Shown here: positions 31,161 to 38,542 of the stretch, in pieces | Layout: each line of letters starts with the position of its first letter | How positions within the stretch are numbered: the stretch's first letter is position 1 | Assembly: GCA_964653285.1 (NCBI GenBank) | Contig: CAZZEX010000032.1 | Location: forward strand, 1-47,069 | Direction: 5' to 3' | DNA: 47,069 nucleotides | Source: CAZZEX01 sp964653285 | GTDB taxonomy: Bacteria > Chloroflexota > Anaerolineae > B4-G1 | Notes under the pieces: model-generated | The model's input: only the letters and a program-made list of their open reading frames with translations | Databases searched by the model: none | What the model was told of the DNA's origin: nothing | Program-made: the position numbers and the translations under genes

Positions 31161-31300
31161 AGGTGCATTTCAGTTTTGGGGCTACAGGTATCGCAATGGG
31201 CCGCACTGCCGCAAAAGGCGGTGCTGGCGCGTTCACCCAGCACTGGCGCTTGAGGCCGGTGCGGCCCGTCCCAAACTCGCCCCCAGATTGAAATACACCC
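31161..31300. repeat. 140-bp element with imperfect terminal inverted repeats
   Basis: AGGTGCATTTCAGTTTTGGG at the left and CCCCCAGATTGAAATACACC at the right are inverse copies over about 20 bases with a few mismatches. The ends match the GGGTGTGTTTCA ends of the element at 16458-16557. Frames through it (such as minus 31099-31350) look non-conserved. It lies between the hydrolase-like gene and the XRE promoter. Confidence 0.6.
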
Positions 31301-31301
31301 A

Positions 31302-33461
31302 TCACCCACGACGCATGATAAGCGGCAGGTAGGTGCGCGTCATCGGCCACAGACCCAGCACCTCATACGTGCGCGTGTACATCTTCCCACCCCGAGGCCA
31401 GGTGAGAGATAGAATATGCCCGTGGTCAGCGGTGACAGCCCGCAGTTGGTAGGTCTGCCCGGCATAGATGGTCGTGGTGAACTCCCACGCGTTGCTCACG
31501 GCGGGACTGACCACGTCGTGACCGGACGCATCAACAAAACGCAATGCTACCTGGGTCAGGGTGACCTCCTCGGTCAAGGTAATCTCGTTGGTTCCAGTAA
31601 TGGGCTTATCCCAGATACCGTTGCGGTCCTCGTCGGCGAAGAAGGCCCCGATGTTGAGATGGAGCGTGCTGGCTAGATCAAGCGTGGTGTAGGCCTCGGG
31701 TCCCTCAGGCCAGGCCTCGCGGTTGCCGACGTGGTCGGTGGCCCGTGAGCGGAAGTAATAGGTGTGGTCGTGCTGACCGGTAAACTGGCCGGAGGCGGCG
31801 GGGGTCGAGAGCCAGTCGCCCCACTCCCCGTAGCCATCACGCACCTGGACGCCGTAAAGCCAGACGCCCGACTGATTGTCCTGTCCCTCCCAGGTGATCG
31901 TGAAGGTGGGGGAATAGATCACCGTGGGCAATGAGTGGATGGTGGAGGTAGGAGGCTCGTTGGGCGTCTCTGTCTCGATCACAATGGACGGGTCGCCGCC
32001 GATGATGTAGTCACTGGGATCGGAGGCCCGGCTGGCGGTGGCTCCCGGCAAGGTGAAGGTATAGACCTCACCGGCTGCCGTAACGGTTTCGGTGATCCCC
32101 CAGCGGTCCACAAGAGTGGCGGTGTTGATCGCCACCGATGCCGCCGGCAGCGTGTAGACGCCGGTGGTGGGGCTCTCATTCCACAGCACACTGACCTTGC
32201 CGCGCGGCGTGCCCCACAGCGTGACGCGCAGATGAGAGCCCGTGGGTACGCGGGTGGTGAAAGTGGGGGAAATAAGGTAGGTGGTGGCGACCTGGTAGGC
32301 GACGTAGGCAGGGCGCAGATAGTTCTCGTCGTGGGCCAATCCGAAGTGCTCACCCATGTCGCCATCGTGGGCGCGGAACCAGTGATAGCGCTTGACTTCT
32401 GCGGCGATGGCGTTGGCGTAGGACTGAATCAGGTAGGCGGCTGCCTCCGCCTCGGTCGCACTGTACTCGGTGCGTACACCTGGGTAAGCACCGTCGTAGA
32501 CAGACACGCCGGTCTCGGTGAGCCAGATGGGATGGTCGGGCACGTACAGGTTCATCCGGCTGCGGACGTAGTTTACCATATCATAGGCGTTGGAGGAGCG
32601 GCCGTAGAAATGCACCGACATGACGTCGAAGAAGTAGTTGTTATCCGACGCGGCCGGGTCGTCGTTGAGGATGTCCAGCACGCGCTCAAAGAAAGTGGGG
32701 GCGACCCAGTAGTGCAGGCCAGCGAAGAGGACGGTCGTATCAGGATCAGCAGTCTTGGCAGCCTGATAGCCAACCTTTAGCAACTGGGCGTATTCGGCGT
32801 CGCTGCCCAGCCAGAACCACCGCCACTCCGCCTCGTTCCACATTTCCCAGTGCTTCACCCGGCCCCGGTAGCGCAACACGGTGTTATAGACAAACTCAGC
32901 CCAGCGGTTGCCGTTGAAATTGCCAGTAGTCCAGGGGTTGTACAGACCGGCAGGAGGGCAGGCGCCGGGATCCGAGGCGGTGAGAGCGAACGAACTCACA
33001 CCGCCAGTTTCCGACATGTACCACCCGGGTAGTCGTTCGTCAGGTAACACCTTGGCCTCTGCTCCCACCCCAACCGTAGGATCACAGCCGGGCTTGCGAA
33101 AGTCTGCGGGAGTAGCTATCAGGACACCGATGAGGTCGATCCCGGCGGCTAACTCAGCATCCACCAAAGGATCGTAACCCTCTTCATAGCCACGATCCGT
33201 TATGGTGTCCCAGCGAAAGTCAACGCGATCGTGGCGCACACCAGCATCGTAAGCCAGCGGCAGGAAGGGAAAATTGCCAGGCCCGTAGTAGTTGGCATAG
33301 CAGATCCCCGCCCGCCCGTCCGTATCCTCGACCGGTGGCAGAGGCGTGACGACAACCGGCTCCGCGACGACAGGCCGGACCGAGGCCAGAAGGAACGCCA
33401 GGCCCAGCGCGCAGACCATGACCAGCAAAGAAACCAGAGTGCATCTCGCTGTCCATTTCAT
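31302..33461 (-). CDS. Secreted glycoside-hydrolase-like protein (clan A TIM barrel)
   Basis: 719 residues. Signal peptide at 1-33, then a TIM-barrel domain: the acid/base Asn-Glu in HWEMWNEAEW at about 205-212 and the nucleophile Glu in IWLTETGVS at about 313, the arrangement of GH39, GH5 and related families. A C-terminal beta-rich part follows: an Ig-like region with RATDHVGNREAWPEG (near residue 580), and a last domain ending YLPLIMRRG, a C-terminal tail I have seen on Chloroflexota exported proteins. ATG 33461 with GGGAGG. The substrate is unknown; loss of one catalytic Glu is not apparent. Confidence 0.78.
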   Translation of the reverse strand: MKWTARCTLVSLLVMVCALGLAFLLASVRPVVAEPVVVTPLPPVEDTDGRAGICYANYYGPGNFPFLPLAYDAGVRHDRVDFRWDTITDRGYEEGYDPLVDAELAAGIDLIGVLIATPADFRKPGCDPTVGVGAEAKVLPDERLPGWYMSETGGVSSFALTASDPGACPPAGLYNPWTTGNFNGNRWAEFVYNTVLRYRGRVKHWEMWNEAEWRWFWLGSDAEYAQLLKVGYQAAKTADPDTTVLFAGLHYWVAPTFFERVLDILNDDPAASDNNYFFDVMSVHFYGRSSNAYDMVNYVRSRMNLYVPDHPIWLTETGVSVYDGAYPGVRTEYSATEAEAAAYLIQSYANAIAAEVKRYHWFRAHDGDMGEHFGLAHDENYLRPAYVAYQVATTYLISPTFTTRVPTGSHLRVTLWGTPRGKVSVLWNESPTTGVYTLPAASVAINTATLVDRWGITETVTAAGEVYTFTLPGATASRASDPSDYIIGGDPSIVIETETPNEPPTSTIHSLPTVIYSPTFTITWEGQDNQSGVWLYGVQVRDGYGEWGDWLSTPAASGQFTGQHDHTYYFRSRATDHVGNREAWPEGPEAYTTLDLASTLHLNIGAFFADEDRNGIWDKPITGTNEITLTEEVTLTQVALRFVDASGHDVVSPAVSNAWEFTTTIYAGQTYQLRAVTADHGHILSLTWPRGGKMYTRTYEVLGLWPMTRTYLPLIMRRG

Positions 33462-33481
33462 CGCCCCACCTCCCGGCTTCC

Positions 33482-33510
33482 AGTATAACCGAGACAGGCG
33501 CAGGTGTCAA
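33482..33510 (-). promoter_or_regulatory. Promoter of the secreted hydrolase-like gene
   Basis: On the minus strand TTGACA, 17-base spacer, TATACT (33505-33510 and 33482-33487). The -35 overlaps the last codon and stop of the decayed parB. Confidence 0.82.
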
Positions 33511-34194
33511 TGGTACACTGGTAGGGGATTCCGCAACGCGAGCGGGCGGGCGGATGCCACGTCCTGCGCCAGTATGGACACGGGCACGTCTGGGGCTTCC
33601 GTCGCCAGCGCCACCAGCCGCCCAATGCCGGCGGCGGAGAGCTGCTGGGCAGTGGCAGCCTCGACAACCTGGTCGAGCTTCTCCTCCGGGGCCTTCGCGC
33701 ACGCCCGCGCCTGGTTGGGCGTCAGGCGATCTTCGAGAATCACCCGCCAGCCCCAGCCCCGAAAGCCGCATGAAGGCCTGGTACTGCTGGGCCTGCTCCA
33801 GCGGGTTCAGGTCAGCACGCTGCAGGTTCTCGATGATGCCGATCTCGGCCGCCTGGATCTCCTCGAACGAGCGCACGATGGCTGGCACGCGCTCCAGCCC
33901 GGCATACTGGCAGGCGGCGACGCGGCGGTGGCCGGCGATGACGCGGTACTGCCGTACCGTCTCGTCGCCATCCGGCCCCAACAGCACCGGCTGGAGGATG
34001 CCGTGGGTGCGCACGCTCTCCACCAGGTTGCGGTCGTCCTCGTCGGTGTCAGGGTCGAAGGGGCGCCGCGTCTGAACCGGGCCAGAAGCGGAGATGGCTG
34101 AGAGAGGCACCATGACCACCTGTGCGCCCTCCTGGTGGCCGGCCAGGAGATCGGTGAAATCGTCCAGCGCGAGAATGGGAGCAGAAGAGTTCAT
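33507..34194 (-). pseudogene. Decayed ParB-family gene (frameshift, helix-turn-helix lost)
   Basis: The N-terminal 140 or so residues are a good ParB/Srx domain: GILQPVLLGPDG, YRVIAGHRRVAACQYAGLER and IIENLQRADLNPLEQAQQYQ. At a run of four G (plus 33757-33760) the frame breaks. The continuation is in another frame, WRVILEDRLTPNQARACAK, and runs to the stop at 33507; it resembles the part of ParB after its helix-turn-helix. Even with the frame mended, the HTH segment itself is missing. The gene overlaps parA by four bases. A single-base sequence error would explain the shift but not the lost HTH. Confidence 0.75.
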
Positions 34195-35159
34195 GCTGAC
34201 GTCGCTCCTATCTCAACCGTGGACACCGCACAGGTAAGTACAGAGGAAACGACTCCGGACTCCGGCGCGCCTTCGGTCAAATCAAACCCCGGAGAGCCCG
34301 GTTGAGCTTTCGAACTGCCCACCGGAGCCGGAGGGTCGGACTGCCGGTCCCGCCGCTGTTCCCAGGCGCGGGCCGACTCCAGGCCCCAGTCCACCTCGCG
34401 GGCCAGCCGGCGGTAGTCCTCCGCCGCCGGATGGCGGGGAGCGTGCAGGATAACGGGCAGCTTCCGTCCGGGAGCCTGGCGGATCACCTCGGCCTTGCGG
34501 ATGCCGCCGTAGATCGGCAGGCTGACCAGTTGGGGCAACAGGCGGCGGATCTCCCGTTCGAGACGGGTGCGCCCGCGCGCACGTCTACACGGCACGATCC
34601 CCAACATCCGCAGGTCGGGGTTGTCGCCGAAGGTGCGCACCTCGTTGATCGTGCGCATCAGCGTGGGCAATGTGTGGGTGGGGAGGACTTCCAGGGTCAG
34701 AGGGATGAGCACTTCCCCGGCTGCGGTGATAGCGTTGATGGGCAGCAGGCCTGCCCTGAGCGAAGCCGAAGGGTCCAGCCGGGGCGGGCAGTCTACGAGG
34801 ATGTAGTCGTAGGCGTCCTGCGGCAGGGCCGAGAGCGCCTTGCGCAGGCGCGTGTCGGGGTGAACGGTGATCTCCACGCCGATGGTGGCCAGCCGGCGAT
34901 GGGCCAGCACGACGAAGAGATCGCACGTGGGGGATTTAACGATCAGTTCGGTGAGAGAGGCCTGACCCGAGAGGGCTGCGTAGAGGGAACGGGCGGGATC
35001 AGAGACGACGACGCCCACAGAGCGTGAACAGGACACCTGTGGGTCGGTGTCCAGCAGCAACACACGACGGCCCATCTCCACCAGGGCAGCGCCCAGGTTG
35101 ACGGTCGTCGTGGTCTTGCCGATTCCCCCCTTCTCACCAGGGAGAGCGATGACGCGCAT
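34191..35159 (-). CDS. ParA/Soj-type partition ATPase
   Basis: Deviant-Walker ATPase of the ParA/MinD group. Motifs: GEKGGIGKTTTTVNLGAAL, LLLDTDPQVSCS, YDYILVDCPPRL and VLIPLTLEVLP. About 322 residues from the ATG at 35159 (GGAGG at eight bases); a GTG five codons earlier is possible. The segment DPSASLRA interrupts PPRL-GLLPINA and is encoded by a repeat, making an insertion next to the Walker B region. The tail after about residue 260 is low-complexity. The partner ParB downstream is broken, so its present role is doubtful. Confidence 0.88.
   Translation of the reverse strand: MRVIALPGEKGGIGKTTTTVNLGAALVEMGRRVLLLDTDPQVSCSRSVGVVVSDPARSLYAALSGQASLTELIVKSPTCDLFVVLAHRRLATIGVEITVHPDTRLRKALSALPQDAYDYILVDCPPRLDPSASLRAGLLPINAITAAGEVLIPLTLEVLPTHTLPTLMRTINEVRTFGDNPDLRMLGIVPCRRARGRTRLEREIRRLLPQLVSLPIYGGIRKAEVIRQAPGRKLPVILHAPRHPAAEDYRRLAREVDWGLESARAWEQRRDRQSDPPAPVGSSKAQPGSPGFDLTEGAPESGVVSSVLTCAVSTVEIGATSA
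34751..34775. repeat. Repeat encoding DPSASLRA inside parA
   Basis: CTGCCCTGAGCGAAGCCGAA followed by GGGTC. Its reverse complement, CCTTCGGCTTCGCTCAGGGC, is a palindromic repeat I have seen in several bacterial groups. It is in frame and lies between conserved ParA motifs. Confidence 0.65.
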
Positions 35160-35361
35160 CCCTGCCTCCTCCACTTATGTTGGGCATACAACGTGTGGAA
35201 GAGGGAGGATCGGCTTAGAAAGGGTGTGGAGACACCGCTGAAAAAGAAAGACGCGGTGCGCCAATCCGGCCCTTGGCCTTGCGGCCTGCCCACGGAAGGG
35301 GCCCTGAAGGAGTGGAGGGCAATAGTCTTGGATGCGCTTGTTATAGAACAAATGTGCTAAT

Positions 35362-35390
35362 ACTGTACCATGCTTTTCGGGCGGTGTCAA
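35362..35390 (-). promoter_or_regulatory. Promoter of the parAB operon
   Basis: On the minus strand TTGACA, 17-base spacer, TACAGT (35385-35390 and 35362-35367). The leader to parA would be about 195 bases long. Confidence 0.7.
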
Positions 35391-35488
35391 CGTTGGGAAA
35401 TTTGGGATATCGGGTTGCTAGGACAGCTGTCAGGTGCGGAGGGCACCTGTGCGAGGTCTGGCTGCCCCTGGCGGGACAACAAGCTGAT

Positions 35489-35517
35489 TTGCGTTGCTTG
35501 GCCCGCTGTGCTAGAAT
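35489..35517 (+). promoter_or_regulatory. Possible promoter of the sigma factor gene
   Basis: TTGCGT, 17-base spacer, TAGAAT, about 155 bases before the gene. The -10 is good, the -35 is weak. It may also serve the defence operon behind it. Confidence 0.5.
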
Positions 35518-35674
35518 GGCCTTATAAGAAAGCTCGCAGCTTGTGTGAAGCCCGAGGCGGTGACTAAGGCGGTGGGAATCGCCATCATGGCGAACATCGT
35601 AGCACAGGGCCCGCCCACCGTCAAGTCCGGGGCAGGCTTTCTGTTCGACACAGGGTTAGCAAGTAGGGCACGTG

Positions 35675-37408
35675 ATGGATCTTTCCCCTGACTCGCGCCT
35701 CTCAGATCTGACGCGGGTGCCAATCGCCATACGTGAACAAAGACTCGTCGAAGAGGCGAAGCAGAGAGGGTACGTCACTTTTGAGGAGGTACAAGCCCTC
35801 TATCCAGCTGGCGACAAGTATCTGGACGCGATTGATGCTCTCCTGGTGCGACTGATCGAGATAGGGGTCACACCAATCTCTGCTGCGTCAGTGCGGTCGG
35901 CTATCGAAGCCATTGCCGCTGCACAAAGGCGCGAAGTTGTTAGGCCCGCCGAGATAGAGACATACGCGCCGCTTGACCTGGTTGACTTGTACCTAGAGGA
36001 GATCAGGCAGTTCTCGGTGCTGACGCGCGACCAAGAGATGTGGCTTGGCATTGCGATGGAATGTCCCAACCTCACTCTCGACAACCCGGAACTGCCTGGT
36101 AGCGGGGATGTCATGCAGACATCGGAGACGTTTTTCGGACAGTTGCTCAACCTAGCCGCTGGGGAAGGTAAACGTGTCAAGAGAATAATATCCCATAACG
36201 GTTATCCTACTTCCAAGGTCTCGGAGGAGTTCGGTCGCCTGATTCAGGAAGTCCAAATGCGTCAGCAAGGTAACCGAAGGAGCAAAGGGTCGGTGCTCTC
36301 ACAACTCATAGAGTGGTGTCCCGAAGAAAAACGAGATAGTCTCTTTAACCTCTGTGCATACCTGTGGGCTTTGCCGACATCTACGTTACAGTTTCTCCAG
36401 AAGCACATTCTCAGCCACGGGTTCTTTCCTTCTGGGCAAACGGCTGCCCGCTACTCCCTTGATGAATGTAGCCCGCTCAGCCAGGAAGTCAGAGAAATTC
36501 GCCGATGCGCCGAGTGGGCGAAATGCACGCTGATTCTGCACAATCTTCGTCTGGTCACCAGCATCGCTTGGCGCTATCAGAATCAAGGTCTGCACATCCT
36601 TGACCTATACCAGGAAGGTAACCTGGGACTGATCAGGGCAGTGGAGAAGTTCGACTACCGCCAGGGCAACAGGTTCAGCACCTACGCAACGTGGTGGATA
36701 CGACAAAGCATAACGCGGGCAATCGCTGATCAATGTAGGGCAATTCGCCTGCCAGTGCATATGCACGATACCCTTCGTAGGATTCATCGCACAGAGGATA
36801 CCTTGAGAGAGGAACTCGGCCGAGAGCCCAGTACAGGCGAATTGGCAGAACGGTGTGAGATGTCTCCACAGGAAGTAAAACGGGCACTCAAGAGGGAACC
36901 TAGAATATGCTCGTTGGATTCCTTGCTGTGCTGTTCAGAGTTTCCGCTAGACTGGGCTGGCTCCAGTATAGGGTTTGTGCAACTTCGGCCCTGTCCCACA
37001 CGTCAATACGCAGAGCATCTGTGCCTGGGCGGCATCGACAACGGCGACGATGATTTCGAGTGCCCGCCTTGCGTATTCGCGCAGAAGACGCTAGATGAGT
37101 TGGCTGTGGAGGAAAACGTAGATTACTCAATGCTCATGCTCGGTGCTTCCTCGTCGCACAGGCCAAGTGATAGAATCGTGACCCATCAGCTCAGGGGAGA
37201 CTTGGATAGAGTTCTTAGTGACTTGACCGAGCGCCAGAGATTGGTCATCGAAAGGCGATTTGGCTTGGCCGATGGTCGGGTATATACTCTGGAAGAGATT
37301 GGCGAGGAACTCGGACTGACTCGCGAGCGGATCCGCCAGATTGAGTGCAGAGCATTGAAACGGCTTCAGCACCCTGCGCGGACGAGGAAACTGCGCCACT
37401 ACCTATAG
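35675..37408 (+). CDS. Sigma-70 family factor with large non-conserved insert
   Basis: 577 residues from ATG 35675 (GTG one codon earlier is possible). Region 1.1-like sequence at about 28-68 (GYVTFEEVQALYP), region 1.2 at about 100-130 (DLYLEEIRQFSVLTRDQEMW), an insert of about 150 residues, regions 2.1-2.4 at about 290-355 (LVTSIAWRYQNQG, KFDYRQGNRFSTYATWWIRQ), region 3 to 410, an unusual Cys-rich linker at 410-460 (two Cys pairs), and region 4 at about 515-570 (YTLEEIGEELGLTRERIRQI). This is an RpoD-like plan, but with odd spacers and little of the usual region 3-4 linker, so it is an alternative factor, not the housekeeping one. The next gene starts 27 bases downstream, so it may be part of the defence operon. 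Confidence 0.85.
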   Translation: MDLSPDSRLSDLTRVPIAIREQRLVEEAKQRGYVTFEEVQALYPAGDKYLDAIDALLVRLIEIGVTPISAASVRSAIEAIAAAQRREVVRPAEIETYAPLDLVDLYLEEIRQFSVLTRDQEMWLGIAMECPNLTLDNPELPGSGDVMQTSETFFGQLLNLAAGEGKRVKRIISHNGYPTSKVSEEFGRLIQEVQMRQQGNRRSKGSVLSQLIEWCPEEKRDSLFNLCAYLWALPTSTLQFLQKHILSHGFFPSGQTAARYSLDECSPLSQEVREIRRCAEWAKCTLILHNLRLVTSIAWRYQNQGLHILDLYQEGNLGLIRAVEKFDYRQGNRFSTYATWWIRQSITRAIADQCRAIRLPVHMHDTLRRIHRTEDTLREELGREPSTGELAERCEMSPQEVKRALKREPRICSLDSLLCCSEFPLDWAGSSIGFVQLRPCPTRQYAEHLCLGGIDNGDDDFECPPCVFAQKTLDELAVEENVDYSMLMLGASSSHRPSDRIVTHQLRGDLDRVLSDLTERQRLVIERRFGLADGRVYTLEEIGEELGLTRERIRQIECRALKRLQHPARTRKLRHYL

Positions 37409-37435
37409 TTACCGAGCACAGGCGATGATCTGTTG

Positions 37436-38542
37436 ATGTTCCATGCGGCACCCCGGACAAATCGCCGTCCAGACATAGGGAGAAGCAGAACAGTGAAACG
37501 TGCTCCTGACGTCCGGTACTTTGTGGAAAAGTGCATACGGCGAGGCACAGCAACCTACACCGGGATCCGTGAGATCGGCGAGCGGTATGGCACTGACTGC
37601 GCTGATGCGCTGGCTGAGGAACTGAACGTTGCAGAAGTACGGCTTGTTGATGAGAAGGACGTGATGATTTCTCCTCAAACCAACGTCCTTATGAACGACT
37701 TGAGACTGGTAGAGTTGGTTTCTCTCGCACTGCGGTTGCCCGTAGCCCCCAAGGTACGGCGAAGATTGCACAGAGATGTGATTCGGCAACGATCCTATGA
37801 ACTGGACTTGAAGCGCCTGGACTATTTAGACAGTGACTACGAGTGGTACTATCTCTCGCCGTCCTTTAATCGCCTGCAGCGAGCCATCCGTCGCCTGTTC
37901 GACTCGGGCCAGATTCCTTTCGCCAGGGAGTGGAGGAGCAAAAAGGAGAACCTGGCGTATCTCAAGGGACTAATGGCGCATCCGTTGTTCGCAGAGAGGA
38001 TCTTGCCCAAGATACGTGAGGACTACCTGAGACTTAGGGAGGTCAGGCTGCTAATGCACTGGATAGAGGCCACGGAGAAATCCGCGCCGGTGATGGTGGA
38101 TATCATCCAGGCTGGCCTGGATGAGGACGGGCCGGAATTGGTACGGGCAATGCTGTTCTCTAACCAGGCATCAACAGCCGACAGTGCCCTGAGAAACCGG
38201 CGTGACGTTTGCTTCTCTTGCCCACCCGAGAGGCGCTGCTTGCCGCTGCAAAACGTGGATGCCCCGTATGACATATTGATGGAGTATCGCTACTCGAACT
38301 TGGACACGCTCCTGGTGAGGAGATATCCGGGTGAAGTCTGGGCAGATTGTTTGGTCAAGGACTGGATGATAGCCAAGTTCTTTTTGCCTTACAGCATCGT
38401 GGTGTCAGCGAAGCAGTGGATGCTAGGTTTATTCATTCTTGGTAAGAGCCAAGTGCTCAATAAGAGCCATGGCAAGTACTGCCCCAAGGCAGATATTTGG
38501 TGTATAAGGAGTATTCGCCAAGGAGACCCAAGTGACAACTGA
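37436..38542 (+). CDS. Unknown protein, first gene of the BREX-like operon
   Basis: About 368 residues from the ATG at 37436; a GTG at about 37493 (in TVKRAPDVRYF) is an alternative start. The protein looks mostly helical and charged, with GIREIGERYGTDCADALAEE, NDLRLVELVSLALRLPVAPK and a Cys-rich patch (CFSCPPERRC) near residue 260 that could hold metal. No membrane segment, P-loop or nuclease motif was recognised. It overlaps the next gene by 11 bases, so it is translated with the PAPS-reductase fusion and probably belongs to the same system. The C-terminus (SIRQGDPSDN) looks unstructured. Confidence 0.7.
   Translation: MFHAAPRTNRRPDIGRSRTVKRAPDVRYFVEKCIRRGTATYTGIREIGERYGTDCADALAEELNVAEVRLVDEKDVMISPQTNVLMNDLRLVELVSLALRLPVAPKVRRRLHRDVIRQRSYELDLKRLDYLDSDYEWYYLSPSFNRLQRAIRRLFDSGQIPFAREWRSKKENLAYLKGLMAHPLFAERILPKIREDYLRLREVRLLMHWIEATEKSAPVMVDIIQAGLDEDGPELVRAMLFSNQASTADSALRNRRDVCFSCPPERRCLPLQNVDAPYDILMEYRYSNLDTLLVRRYPGEVWADCLVKDWMIAKFFLPYSIVVSAKQWMLGLFILGKSQVLNKSHGKYCPKADIWCIRSIRQGDPSDN

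Larger units (their letters stand above)
35160..35671. other. Intergenic region between divergent parA and the sigma factor
   Basis: About 510 bp. It holds the parA promoter and the sigma promoter described below, an imperfect hairpin GGCCCTTGGCCTTGCGG...GGAAGGGGCC near 35267-35303, and a possible 43-codon frame from about 35559 overlapping the sigma start. No canonical parS palindrome (TGTTTCACGTGAAACA) was seen. Confidence 0.65.

Noticed and set aside
31099..31350. 83-residue minus frame upstream of the XRE gene
   Set aside because: Most of it translates the inverted-repeat element and it overlaps the hydrolase-like gene end and the XRE promoter; it has no ribosome site.
35160..35671. Centromere (parS) or replication origin near parA
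   Set aside because: No parS palindrome, iteron array or DnaA-box cluster was found; the ParB is broken.
35559..35690. 43-codon plus frame overlapping the sigma start
   Set aside because: A possible leader peptide, but the start is weak and the sequence is not recognisable.
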